This document shows, in pieces, positions 35,558-44,543 of a stretch of 64,000 nucleotides of DNA. The notes below the pieces were generated by a model, which worked only from the letters and a program-made list of their open reading frames with translations, searched no databases and was not told the origin of the DNA. Source of the DNA: Phycisphaerales bacterium (lineage in GTDB: Bacteria; Planctomycetota; Phycisphaerae; UBA1845; Fen-1342); NCBI GenBank assembly GCA_022839625.1, contig JALHJL010000008.1, positions 1 to 64,000 on the forward strand, written 5' to 3'. The position numbers were made by a program, and so were the translations under genes. Numbering within the stretch: the stretch's first letter is position 1; every line of letters begins with the position of its first letter.

Positions 35558-36016
35558 TCATACATTTTTCTGCGTTGTGGGGTCGCAGTCGGCCAGGTGC
35601 TTACCGAACAGCTTCAGCGACAGTTGGTCGAGCCGCTCCTGGAGGACGGGATCGGCGGTGCGGGCCTGGGCGGCGCGCGCGGCGCGGGCGAGGTTCGCCG
35701 GCGACAACAGCATGGCCGTCGGGTGGGTCATGGCGGCGCGTCCGGCGACCGTGCGCAGGTCGTCAAGAACCTCGGGACGCAGGCCCAGCGCATGTACGCT
35801 CTCGGCCAGGTGCGTAACCCGTTCCACTTCCTCTGCCGGCCGCTGCCGACACAGGCGGAAGAATATGAATAGACCGACCGCAGCGACGACGACCGCCAGC
35901 CAGGCCAGCGGAGTCGTCTCGGCGGATTGCTTGAGGAATCCACGTCCGAGCGCCTCCAGCTTCTCCGGCTCGTACATCTGGGCGAGGATGGCGGTCGCAA
36001 GCCAGGACGCGCTCAC
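35558..36016 (-). CDS. Small membrane protein of unknown function
   Basis: 152 residues. One membrane helix at about 38-54 (LAWLAVVVAAVGLFIFFRLC) separates a short N-terminal segment from a helical cytoplasmic-looking domain of about 95 residues with RxxAE and LLSPANLARAARAAQ motifs. No known family is recognised. Its start lies four bases downstream of the HEAT-type gene, and the sigma factor follows by 26 bases. It therefore sits in the same unit and may be part of the signal input to the ECF system. Confidence 0.6.
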   Translation of the reverse strand: MSASWLATAILAQMYEPEKLEALGRGFLKQSAETTPLAWLAVVVAAVGLFIFFRLCRQRPAEEVERVTHLAESVHALGLRPEVLDDLRTVAGRAAMTHPTAMLLSPANLARAARAAQARTADPVLQERLDQLSLKLFGKHLADCDPTTQKNV

Positions 36017-36020
36017 GGAA

Positions 36021-37232
36021 TCACCTCAACCAAGGAGTGTGGTGCTGGTCGGGCCCGAGTGCCGTGAGTTGCTCCGGGAAAACCCGGGACTTAGACGAGC
36101 GCCGCAAGCGCCGGCCCGCGACCACGCACTGGGCGAAATACTGCATGGGACCGGGCCGGGCGGCGACTGCGCCCAGGATCGCCACCGCCTGCGGCGTGCC
36201 GATGGACGCGAGCGCACGTACAGCCGCGAAGTGCAGGTCGGGCCAGGGGGCGGTCACCCACCGTTTGAGCCACCGCACGCGCTCGTCGTCGGTGAACCCC
36301 AGGCAGGAAATCCATTGGGGCATCCGGGCCCGCATCCCGGCCGGAAGGTCGGCGAGGCCCCGGTCAACCGCGCCGAGCCAGGTGGGTCGGCGCATGAGCA
36401 TGAGTTGCTGGCGAACACGCGCATCGCCGAGCAGGTCCGAGTTGCGCAGCAGGGCCAGGAGGTGGGCGCGCGTACTCCAGCGGCTCAGCAGTGCGCGCGC
36501 TGCGGCACGCCAGTCCGGCCGGGAGAGCGCCAGCATAAGAAACCCCGCCAGCCGTGGTCCGTCCCAGGCCGCCAGGTTCTGCGCGACGACGCGGGCCACG
36601 GGCGAGCGCCGGGCGCTCACGACGCCCCACAGCGTGGGGCCGAGATCGCGCGCAAACCAGAGGCACGCCTCGATCACCTCTGCCTGTTCGTGAAACTTGT
36701 ACGTGCGGAGCGCCTCGCGGAGCGCCGCGACCAGCGCAGCGCGTTCGGCGACCACGGGCCGCGGCGGCGTATCGGCGCGCTCTTCCTCGGACTCACGCTC
36801 GGTGCAAACCCGATCGGCGTCGCGCCGCAGGACGCGGCCGGCCAGCGCGCGCGTCGGAGGGTCGGTGTCGCGCAGCGCGTCAGCCGCCAGGTAGGACAGG
36901 GACAGGTTCGGGTAATCCAGCAGGGCGGTCAGGCCGTTCTGTCGCATCCGGTGTGTCCCCCCGCGAATACTCGCCGAAACCCCGGCGCGCACCCACTCCG
37001 GCTCGCTCCCCAGTGTCTGCCGGGTCGGAGCGTCCAGACGGTCGTAGTTTGCAATCAGGCCCGTCCAGGCCAGTGCGCTGCGACGCTGCAACAGCGTGGC
37101 CACCATCCGGTCCGAATACGGCGGCTCGGCGTGCTCCAGGGCGGCGGCGAGAATCCGGTCGGCCTCCTGGCTGGGCTCGGTGGCCAGCCACTGGTAGAGC
37201 GCCTCGACCTCGTCCATGCCACCGTCTCGCAT
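36021..37232 (-). CDS. HEAT-like repeat protein
   Basis: 403 residues, helical throughout, with Ala/Leu/Arg-rich paired-helix repeats. The clearest are LSYLAADALRDTDPPTRALAGRVL (as a repeat around residue 110) and LHFAAVRALASIGTPQAVAILGAVA near residue 350. No signal peptide or catalytic motif is seen. ATG 37232 is used; an ATG five codons in (MDEVEALYQW) is equally possible. It heads the leftward unit HEAT protein - membrane protein - ECF sigma - anti-sigma, and is divergent to pyrD. A protein-interaction scaffold is likely. Confidence 0.6.
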   Translation of the reverse strand: MRDGGMDEVEALYQWLATEPSQEADRILAAALEHAEPPYSDRMVATLLQRRSALAWTGLIANYDRLDAPTRQTLGSEPEWVRAGVSASIRGGTHRMRQNGLTALLDYPNLSLSYLAADALRDTDPPTRALAGRVLRRDADRVCTERESEEERADTPPRPVVAERAALVAALREALRTYKFHEQAEVIEACLWFARDLGPTLWGVVSARRSPVARVVAQNLAAWDGPRLAGFLMLALSRPDWRAAARALLSRWSTRAHLLALLRNSDLLGDARVRQQLMLMRRPTWLGAVDRGLADLPAGMRARMPQWISCLGFTDDERVRWLKRWVTAPWPDLHFAAVRALASIGTPQAVAILGAVAARPGPMQYFAQCVVAGRRLRRSSKSRVFPEQLTALGPDQHHTPWLR

Positions 37233-37375
37233 ATTCGACCTTCGCCGACCGGGCGCGCTCCTGTCGGCGCGCAGCGCACGCGTTTCCCCGGTATGTCATC
37301 GGCCGGAGCATTGCCCGGCATGATTGGCCGGGCCGACGCGTTGACAGGCCGCAGGGCCAGCGTGATGCTGCTGAC

Positions 37376-38329
37376 ATGGCCCTGACGGCTGATGCGCCCG
37401 ACGATCCGCGGCTGGTGACGAACTTGGCCGGACTGCCGTTGCGGACGCCGGTGCTGACCGCTTCCGGGACCTGTGGTTATGGACCCGAGTATGCGGGCCT
37501 GCTCGATTATCGGCGCCTCGGCGGTTTCACGACCAAGAGCGTCACGCGGCAGGAGCGGACCGGCAACCCGCCCGAGCGCATCGTCGAGGTGCGGGCGGGG
37601 CTGTTGAACGCCATCGGCCTCGCGAATGTCGGCCTCGAGCGCTTCCTGGCGGAGAAGGTCCCGTTCCTCCGCACGATGCCGACGACCGTGCTCGTGAACG
37701 TTGCGGGCCACAGCACCGACGACTATGTCGCGGTCGCGGCGGCCCTGGATGAGCACCCGTGCGTCGCGGCGATTGAGCTGAATGTATCGTGCCCGAACGT
37801 CGCCGACGGACTGATGTTCGGCACCGATCCGGTCCTGCTCAGGCAGGTCGTCGCCGAAGTGCGACAGGCACTTCGCCGCGCGCGGCTGGTAGTCAAGCTC
37901 TCGCCGAACGTGACGAACATCGCCGACCTCGCACGGGCGGCGATCGACGGCGGCGCGGAAGTCCTCAGCCTGATAAACACCTATGTCGGCCTGAGCGTCG
38001 ACGTACGCACGTGGTGCCCGCACCTGGGGAACGTGACCGGCGGCCTGAGCGGGCCGGCGATCAAGCCGCTGGCCCTGTACAACGTCCACCGCGTCTACCG
38101 CGAGGTGGCCCGCGACGCCCGCGTGCCGATCATCGGCATGGGCGGGATTCAGAACACCAACGACGCGATCGAGTTCTTCCTCGCGGGGGCTTCCGCGGTT
38201 GCAGTCGGCACAGCCCTCTTTGTCGATCCGACGCTGCCCGTAAAGATCGCCGCGGGCTTGGCGGAATACGTCACCGCGCGCGGCCTGGACAACGTCGCGG
38301 CGCTCACCGGGCAACTGCGAACCGGCTGA
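37376..38329 (+). CDS. pyrD: Dihydroorotate dehydrogenase, class 1B-like
   Basis: 317 residues from ATG 37376, where family similarity begins; the open frame upstream is only a shadow extension. It oxidises dihydroorotate to orotate in pyrimidine synthesis. FMN- and substrate-binding motifs are present: LTASGTCGYG, GGFTTKSVT, GLLNAIGLANVG, ELNVSCPNV with the catalytic Cys of class 1 enzymes, VKLSPNVTN, LINTYVG, GGLSGPAIKPLAL and GMGGIQNTNDAIEF. Class 1B enzymes pair with the iron-sulfur subunit PyrK, which is not in this window. It is monocistronic. Confidence 0.92.
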   Translation: MALTADAPDDPRLVTNLAGLPLRTPVLTASGTCGYGPEYAGLLDYRRLGGFTTKSVTRQERTGNPPERIVEVRAGLLNAIGLANVGLERFLAEKVPFLRTMPTTVLVNVAGHSTDDYVAVAAALDEHPCVAAIELNVSCPNVADGLMFGTDPVLLRQVVAEVRQALRRARLVVKLSPNVTNIADLARAAIDGGAEVLSLINTYVGLSVDVRTWCPHLGNVTGGLSGPAIKPLALYNVHRVYREVARDARVPIIGMGGIQNTNDAIEFFLAGASAVAVGTALFVDPTLPVKIAAGLAEYVTARGLDNVAALTGQLRTG

Positions 38330-38397
38330 TGCGGTCGTAAGTGCCTGCGCGGTCAATGCGCGCGGGTGACCGTCCGGGGGGCGCGAATGATGGCCGC

Positions 38398-39921
38398 TTA
38401 CGCCCAGTGCGGTCGGTGATCCGGCGGCGCCGGCGTGGCGAGCGCCAGGTACGGCTCCGCTTCCTGGATGGACATCCTTGGATTGCGGTGCCGAATCCCC
38501 AGCAAGTCCGTGAGCCGCTCGAAGGCATCGGTGTTTTGAAGCAGCCCGGCGAATACGTCGGCGCCCGGCCCGGCCGCGGTAAGCAACACCAGGTCCTGCG
38601 TGTGCGCAGTCCCTATCCAGCCGATGCCCGTGTGGTTGGCCAGCAGCCGACCAAGTAGGGCCACGACGCCAGTCTGGGGGTGGCTCGGCTCGTCGGGCAT
38701 GTCCCCCACCAGCGCGGCGTGCAGCGTCGCAACCTCGTCGCGGGCCAAGTCAACACCGAAGGCCCGCCGGACGACTTCGGCGACGCCCGCCACACTCGAC
38801 TCGCGCGCCGCGCCGCGCAGCTCCGGCAGCGCGGCCTGATACGAGACCTTCGCGCGCGCCACCCGCCGGAAACACGCGGTGCTGTCCCGGTAGTCGTCGC
38901 CCATTCCGCTCAGACCGGGGTTGGCGGTGCCGTGATCCGAGGTTACCACGACCAACGTGTCGCCGCGCGGTGCGGCGAACGCCAGCGCCGCGTCGATGGC
39001 GTCGTCGAAGGCGAGTTGATCCCAAAGGACGGCCGCGGCGTCGTTGGCATGGGCCGCGTGGTCGACGCGCCCGCCTTCCACTTGCAGAAGGAAGCCGCGC
39101 TCCGATGGCCCAAGAAGGGCGAGGGCCGCGCGCGTCATTTCGGCCAGGGTCGGGACGCGCTGTGCCAGCGTCGCATCGCGCTGCTGATCGATCGAGTAGG
39201 GGAGATGGCGGTCGGCGAAGAGGCCAAGGACCTTGGGCGGCGGCTGTGCTCGCGACAGGTCCGCGCGATGTTCCCAAGGCGTGTAGCCGCGGGCGACGTA
39301 CTCGGCGGCCAGGTCGCGGCCGTCGGCCCGCTGAGCCGGATCGAAGAACTTGCGGCCCCCGCCCAACAGCACGTCCACGACGTCGAGGTACTGCGGGGCG
39401 ATGAGGGGTTCATCGTCACGCTTCGGCTGCACGGCCGCGAAACCCGCCGGCGTGGCGTGAGTGATGGTCGTTGTGGTGACCAGGCCGACGCGCCGCCCCG
39501 TTTCGTACACGAGCCGGGCGAGTGGGACCAGCTCGCGGCCGTCCGGCAGAACATTGAGGGCCCCGTTGAAGACGCGCGTGCCGCTGGCCCAGGCCGTACT
39601 GGCGGCGGCGGAGTCGGTCACCAACGAGTTCAGCGCGTGCGTTTCGAAGAACCCGACGACCGCGTCGGGGTCCTGGAGCAGCGCGTACCAGCGTGTGCCG
39701 CGCCCGCGGACGAGCTCCGAAAACGGCTCGGCCAGCGAGGGTACAGCCAGGCTCATGCCGTCGGACACCATGAAGATGATGTTCTTTGGCTTGGGTGCGG
39801 CAGACCGCCGTGCGGGCTGTTCGGCCGCGCGCGCGGGGGAGGCCGGCCCGGCGAGGGCAAGGCCGCCGGCGACTCCGAGTTTCAGCAGTTCTCGGCGAGT
39901 GAAGGGGGGGTGAGGACTCAT
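38398..39921 (-). CDS. Tat-exported alkaline phosphatase (PhoA family)
   Basis: 507 residues from ATG 39921, chosen because it directly precedes a twin-arginine signal (FTRRELLKLGVAGGLALAGPASPARA). The enzyme hydrolyses phosphate monoesters outside the cytoplasm. Motifs are intact: IIFMVSDGMS (metal-binding Asp), TDSAAASTAWASG with the nucleophilic Ser, VEGGRVDHAAHANDA and VVTSDHGTANPG with metal-binding Asp/His. GGAG is found about 13 bases upstream of the ATG. No pho regulatory genes are nearby, and it stands alone between pyrD and the kinase gene. Confidence 0.9.
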   Translation of the reverse strand: MSPHPPFTRRELLKLGVAGGLALAGPASPARAAEQPARRSAAPKPKNIIFMVSDGMSLAVPSLAEPFSELVRGRGTRWYALLQDPDAVVGFFETHALNSLVTDSAAASTAWASGTRVFNGALNVLPDGRELVPLARLVYETGRRVGLVTTTTITHATPAGFAAVQPKRDDEPLIAPQYLDVVDVLLGGGRKFFDPAQRADGRDLAAEYVARGYTPWEHRADLSRAQPPPKVLGLFADRHLPYSIDQQRDATLAQRVPTLAEMTRAALALLGPSERGFLLQVEGGRVDHAAHANDAAAVLWDQLAFDDAIDAALAFAAPRGDTLVVVTSDHGTANPGLSGMGDDYRDSTACFRRVARAKVSYQAALPELRGAARESSVAGVAEVVRRAFGVDLARDEVATLHAALVGDMPDEPSHPQTGVVALLGRLLANHTGIGWIGTAHTQDLVLLTAAGPGADVFAGLLQNTDAFERLTDLLGIRHRNPRMSIQEAEPYLALATPAPPDHRPHWA

Positions 39922-40102
39922 GCAGTGCACTCCGGGGTAAGGCGGCTGGCGAGCGGCGCGGGCCGCCAGCAGCACAGATTCTATGCTCCTGGCGTGCAAA
40001 CGTATCGTGAAGAATCCGTTTGGATTGGGCAGCCCGGCCCGCACTGATTGGAGTCTTGGCCGGGAGGCCGGGCGCGCGCGTCGCCCGGCACGAAGCTGCT
40101 GG

Positions 40103-42559
40103 TCAGTCCAGGGGCACGATTTCCAGCGAGTCGAACGTTGCGATCAAGCGACTTGCGAAGAGCGCAATCCGCCCGCTGGCGAACCCGCCGGGGTCGTCGG
40201 CTTCCAGGACCTGTTGCCCGTTCAGGGCCATTGTGAAGTGCGGGCCAACGGCGCGCACGGTGAGGGTGAACCCCTCCGGCGCGAAGAAGAGAGCACGATC
40301 GACCGGGGGCACACGGGCCGAGATCGCCGGGCGCTGCTCAGGAGGAGCCACCGCACACTCGTGGGTCGGCTCGAGCCAGCATCCATCGTGGGCGGACAGG
40401 AAAACACGCCCCGGGGAGCTCTCGTCAGGCGACAGTGTTGCGATCGCGAGGTATCCGCCGCCCCAGGCACTACCGGGACGCGGAGTGTCCTGAAGCCGGA
40501 ATGCCAGCCCCACCTGGGCATCCTCGGACAACGAAACAAGCGCGGTGTCAGCCGTCGTCGTGCCGTCTGCCGCGGTCGCCAGCTTGACTCGCAGCGTCGC
40601 TTCGAAATCGCCGTATTGCGCCCGGTCGAAACGAAGGAGCTGCCAACCGTATAACGGCGCCGAGGGGCGCGACTTCAACGCGGCGCGCTGCTCGCGCGAA
40701 CACGGCGTACAATAGACCCGTTTCGTGGTGGCACCAGGGGCCGCCCTCTCCCACCAGGCCCAGTTTCCGATCGACGTCCAGGCGTCCGATTCGTACGGGT
40801 GCAGCTCGCCGGCGAGCAGATTGCCCCGTGGCGGGTCGTCAGAGGCGGGTAGGGCGGGCACCCAGGCCGGCTGAACCCCGCACAAGACCGCGTCCGGCAG
40901 CCAGCGGTCAACGCGATCCAGCGGGATCGAGCAGTCCCTGACCGTCAGCCTGCGAAAGCCAAGCTCGGCAAGCGGATCCGCGGACCTCGCATCCAGGATT
41001 ACGTGGCGCACCGGCGACTGTCCCGCTGGCAACGTTTTGGCAACTTCCAGTGGCGCCCGGGAGTCGCGCGCGAGCGGCCAAAGCGCCAGCACCGCGCGGT
41101 CCCCCACGCGTGCCAGGCGGAGGATGTACTCAATGCCAGGTTGGGGATGGCCCCAGATTTCGCTCGTGCCATCGCGCGGCAGGCCCTCGCACTCGAGTTC
41201 AACGCGCAGTCCCAAACCATTCGGTTGACCGCAGAGGTAGGCCGTCACGCCTGCGCTGCCGTTTCGGGTGGCGGCCAGCGCGATTCTGCAACTGCCCCAC
41301 GGACGCGGGGACCGGAAGTGGGCTTCCAACAGGAAGTTCTCCACCGGCCTTTCGAGCGAGTACGCGTGTACCCCTGGAGCCTCGAGCGGCGTCTCGTCCA
41401 GCCGCACGTAGGGGTAATGCTGCTCTCCGGGAACAGGGCCTGGCTCGGATACCAGTGACCACTTGTCCACCGACAAGGGTAGCTCGCGCTCGTAGCGGAC
41501 GCGGGGCACGACCCGTGCGTGGATCGCGTCGGCGAGCAACGCTGCCGCACAGGCGCCCGCTACCACGAGAGTGCCAGCCAGCAGCTTGCCTCGTCCTGAC
41601 AGCCGCCGCCAGTGGGCCCGGACGCTGCGCTGGCGCCGGAGAGCGGTTGCCAGCGCCCGCTGTAGTTCCAGGACCGAAGCGAAGCGCCTGGCGGGCTGAC
41701 TGTGGCACGCGCGGTTGGCGATCTGCACGGCGGCCGCCAGTTCGGGCGTCGCCTGCTGCACGAGTTCCGCGGGCAACCGGGGGAAATCCGTCGCCGGCCG
41801 GCCCGAGATGAGTTCGTACAACACCTTGCCAAGCGCGTATAGATCGTCCGCCTGGCCCTGGGGCGTCATGTAGAGCGGCGTGCCGGCGTGTTGCGGCGGC
41901 TGCTCGTGCGGGGCCACGAGGCCCACGTCGGCGATCTTCGGGTCGCCGTCCACGATGAGGATGTTCTCCGGTTTGAGATCGTGATGTGCCAGGCTCTGTT
42001 CGTGCAGGCGCGCGACGGCGCTGGTGAGCTTTCGCAGAAAATCGAGAGCGCTGCGGCCATTCATGCGCCCGCGTGCTTGCATGAGCGTGCGGAGCGTGGT
42101 CGGCACATAGGCGGCCCCGTCCGCGCTGTAGCGCCGGACCTCTGTGTCCGGCATGGGCGGTTGGGCGTCCCAAACACGTCGGGCACCCGCCACGGCGAGG
42201 AGGTCGCCACAGGCGACTCGCTGCGACGAGCTCTGGTCCGACGCTGCGGGGAGCCGCTGTTGCCGGTGCGAGAGTCCCATCTCGCCCCCTGTGCCCTGGC
42301 CAGCATCATCCGCAGCCTCCATCACGTAGTAGAAACACCGCTCAGTCTCGCCGACCGTGAGAATCTGGAGCAGGTGTGGATGGTTGTGAGTGCAGCGCTG
42401 GTAACGGCGGACACCTTCGATCTCGCGGGCCGCGCGGCTCGCGTCGCACTTGTACAGCACCTTGACCGCGCGCCGGACGCCCGTGACGCGTTCGCGGGCC
42501 AGCCACACGTCGCCGAAGCCCCCGCCATTGATGAACGCCAGCAGCTCGTAGTTGGGCAT
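40103..42559 (-). CDS. Membrane Ser/Thr protein kinase with concanavalin-like extracytoplasmic domains
   Basis: 818 residues from ATG 42559; TTG 42634, with GAGGG upstream, would add 25 residues. The kinase domain (about 1-290) has the Gly-rich loop NGGGFGDVWLA, the ATP-binding Lys in RRAVKVLY, the catalytic loop LAHHDLKPENILI (HRD changed to HHD) and IADVG in place of DFG. An insertion of about 80 Gln/Ser/Arg-rich residues sits between the hinge and the next lobe. One membrane helix (about 323-343) precedes two jelly-roll, LamG-like regions. The gene follows a zinc-finger protein and an ECF sigma factor, an arrangement known in planctomycetes where kinase and ECF sigma act together. Confidence 0.82.
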   Translation of the reverse strand: MPNYELLAFINGGGFGDVWLARERVTGVRRAVKVLYKCDASRAAREIEGVRRYQRCTHNHPHLLQILTVGETERCFYYVMEAADDAGQGTGGEMGLSHRQQRLPAASDQSSSQRVACGDLLAVAGARRVWDAQPPMPDTEVRRYSADGAAYVPTTLRTLMQARGRMNGRSALDFLRKLTSAVARLHEQSLAHHDLKPENILIVDGDPKIADVGLVAPHEQPPQHAGTPLYMTPQGQADDLYALGKVLYELISGRPATDFPRLPAELVQQATPELAAAVQIANRACHSQPARRFASVLELQRALATALRRQRSVRAHWRRLSGRGKLLAGTLVVAGACAAALLADAIHARVVPRVRYERELPLSVDKWSLVSEPGPVPGEQHYPYVRLDETPLEAPGVHAYSLERPVENFLLEAHFRSPRPWGSCRIALAATRNGSAGVTAYLCGQPNGLGLRVELECEGLPRDGTSEIWGHPQPGIEYILRLARVGDRAVLALWPLARDSRAPLEVAKTLPAGQSPVRHVILDARSADPLAELGFRRLTVRDCSIPLDRVDRWLPDAVLCGVQPAWVPALPASDDPPRGNLLAGELHPYESDAWTSIGNWAWWERAAPGATTKRVYCTPCSREQRAALKSRPSAPLYGWQLLRFDRAQYGDFEATLRVKLATAADGTTTADTALVSLSEDAQVGLAFRLQDTPRPGSAWGGGYLAIATLSPDESSPGRVFLSAHDGCWLEPTHECAVAPPEQRPAISARVPPVDRALFFAPEGFTLTVRAVGPHFTMALNGQQVLEADDPGGFASGRIALFASRLIATFDSLEIVPLD

Positions 42560-42715
42560 GTCGCCGGGGTCGCGCCGCCCGCCGGGCCCCCTTTCGGGTC
42601 CCGGGCCGGTGACGTGAGTCACCGTTGTGTCCAAAGCCTGGCCCTCTTCTTGCGCGCCGGCCTGATCCCGAGGACCGAACCCGCAAGTTCAGGATAGCCA
42701 TTGTGACGCCCGGGT

Positions 42716-42991
42716 TCAATCCGGCGGGGCCGCGTGATGCGGGCCAAACAGCGTCGATGTGGTGCGTTGCTCGATCTGATGCAGAAGACCTGCCGTCAGC
42801 GCGCGGTCGGCACGTGCTCGCTCGAGATCGCGGACCTGTTCGAGCAGGTCGTCGTCCACATCCAGGGCCGCCAGGGCCTTCGCGCACCGGCCGCACTCTT
42901 CGAGGTGGCGCTCGGCGGCGGCCGTGGCGTCCGCCGGAAGTTCACCCTTGGCGATGGCGATGAGCGTCTTTTCGTCCAGGCATTCTGCCAT
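42716..42991 (-). CDS. Small zinc-finger (anti-sigma-like) protein
   Basis: 91 residues from ATG 42991, supported by GAGGG about 11 bases upstream; a longer reading adds an unconserved N-terminus. The core AAAERHLEECGRCAKAL carries the H-x3-C-x2-C pattern of zinc-binding anti-sigma (zf-HC2) domains. An acidic, helical tail (DVDDDLLEQVRDLERARADRALTAGLLHQIEQ) follows. There is no membrane helix. It lies between the ECF sigma gene and the membrane kinase on the same strand. It may be a soluble anti-sigma factor controlled by the kinase; that control is inference. Confidence 0.72.
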   Translation of the reverse strand: MAECLDEKTLIAIAKGELPADATAAAERHLEECGRCAKALAALDVDDDLLEQVRDLERARADRALTAGLLHQIEQRTTSTLFGPHHAAPPD

Positions 42992-43129
42992 GCTGTGACC
43001 CTCGCTCACGCTTCCGGCACGAGAGTGCCACTGCCCGTGAGCAGGGCGGTCTCTACGATCTTCTACGTCGGCCACTGGGGGCCGACGCTACCTCGGCCGG
43101 CGAGGCGCCGGCTTGGGCGGAAATCCGCC

Positions 43130-43276
43130 GGTGCGAGAATCCTCTCTCGCACCTACCCGCCGCTGGTGCGAGAATCCCTTCTCGCACCTACTTGGGCGGA
43201 AATCTGCTGGTGCGAGAATCCCTTCTCGCACCTACTTGGGCGGAAATCTGCTGGTGCGAGAATCCCTTCTCGCACC
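43130..43276. repeat. Array of four 24-base palindromes, 44-bp period
   Basis: Palindromes begin at 43130, 43165, 43209 and 43253. Units 2-4 are the perfect inverted repeat GGTGCGAGAA-tccc-TTCTCGCACC; unit 1 has a 9-bp stem with a changed loop. The spacer tacttgggcggaaatctgct is identical between the last copies; the first spacer is 9 bases shorter. The array separates the ECF sigma gene from its zinc-finger partner. Confidence 0.9.
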
Positions 43277-43408
43277 TACTTGGGCGGGAACCGGTTCCCG
43301 CGTTCAGACTGGCCCGTCGCCTGCGCTCCGGGCTCCGATCTACTGGTCCGCTCGGCCGGCGAGGCGCCGGCCGTGACCGGCGGACACGGAGGTCCGGCGC
43401 CACGTTCC

Positions 43409-44005
43409 TCAATCCTCCGCCGCGGCGAGTTCCGCGAGCACAGCGCGCAGCCGCTTCAGGACCCGCGTCTTGCTGATGTACACCGCGTTGCGCGTCGTGC
43501 CGAGCAGCCTGGCGACCTTGTCCGGCGACTGGCCGTGCAGCGTGTACAACTCGAACGCCTGGTACACGGCCGGGTCGGTCTCGCGGGCGACCTGCTCGAG
43601 GGCGTGGGCCAGAAGGCCGCGCTGCCACTCGGTTTCAAAGGCCGCCTCGATCTCAGGCGGGCTGACGTGTTCGTCCAACTGCTCGATGGTCTGCCGACCG
43701 GCGGCACGGTCCTGCCGGGCCCGTCGGCGCTGCACGTCGCGCACTTTGTGCTGGGCGATCCCGCGCAGCCACGCCTTGAAGCGGCCCTTCGAGCGGTCAA
43801 ACGGCTGGGGCAGGTCACGGAAGGTCCTGTACACCGCGATGAGCGTCTCCTGCACGACGTCGCCGGCGTCGGCGTCGCACAGACCCAGTCGCTTGGCAAA
43901 GGCCATGAGAGGCGGCGCGTAAAGCCGGAAAAGCTCCTGCCACGCAAGCGGGTTGCCGCCGCCGCGGAGGCCCTCCAGGAGCGTCGAGTGCGTGCTGGTG
44001 ATCAT
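43409..44005 (-). CDS. ECF-type sigma factor of the kinase-linked kind
   Basis: 198 residues from ATG 44005 (MITSTHSTLLEGLRGGGNPLAW); an ATG three codons upstream is also possible. Region 2 includes AWQELFRLYAPPLMAFAKRLGLCDADAGDVVQETLIAVYRTF by position (about 18-60), and the KGRFKAWLRGIAQHKVRDVQRRR segment fits region 2.4. Region 4 ends with QSPDKVARLLGTTRNAVYISKTRVLKRLR. It belongs with the zinc-finger protein and the Ser/Thr kinase downstream. A palindromic array of about 150 bases lies within the 417-base gap to the next gene. Confidence 0.85.
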   Translation of the reverse strand: MITSTHSTLLEGLRGGGNPLAWQELFRLYAPPLMAFAKRLGLCDADAGDVVQETLIAVYRTFRDLPQPFDRSKGRFKAWLRGIAQHKVRDVQRRRARQDRAAGRQTIEQLDEHVSPPEIEAAFETEWQRGLLAHALEQVARETDPAVYQAFELYTLHGQSPDKVARLLGTTRNAVYISKTRVLKRLRAVLAELAAAED

Positions 44006-44543
44006 GCCGACCATTCTAACGCCGCCATCCGCCCGGCGCGCGTTCGCGCGTAGCCGGTGTCCGCGGAGCAACGTGGCGCCGTGGTATGCAAGAAGCCGCG
44101 CACGCCGCCCCACCTGTCCGCGAGGACGAGTACGCGAAGGCACGTGCGCGCCAGCGCCAAGCCACTCGCGAACGAATGGAACCTGACGTCGTCGCTTCCG
44201 GCTGCGCTAACGGGCGGCGCGCCCGGCGCGCCCATCATTCAAACCCCAGGCCGACTGCGGAATCGCGCGGCCGGGGCACGCCGCACTGCGCACATCACTC
44301 GCTCGGCGCGGCGCCGGTCTTTCTGAAAGTCTGCGAATCGGCCTTCTCGGAGAGGCGCACGGCGAAGCACGCGAGGCAGTTTGCGAATTGGAGGACGACG
44401 ATTCTCCGTGGGATCACGTTGGCGACGTTGCTCGCGCTGGCCCTTGTGGCGACTGGGGGTGCCCGCTTCGCGTTCTGACGCCCGCTACCGAATCGCGCAC
44501 CGTGCCTTGGATGTTCTGAGAGGGAGCCGCGCTGGCAGGTACC
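44006..44543. other. Intergenic region, nothing firmly recognised
   Basis: 538 bases between the ECF sigma start and the end of cysE. One rightward open frame ends with a hydrophobic run near 44400-44478 but lacks a convincing start. No RNA or repeat is recognised. Confidence 0.35.

Noticed and set aside
36554..37375. In-frame upstream extension of pyrD
   Set aside because: Family similarity starts at the ATG 37376; the extension is antisense to the HEAT gene and Arg/Pro-rich.
44086..44478. Rightward frame ending in a hydrophobic stretch
   Set aside because: No ribosome-binding site, low-complexity basic N-terminus and no family; it may be chance.
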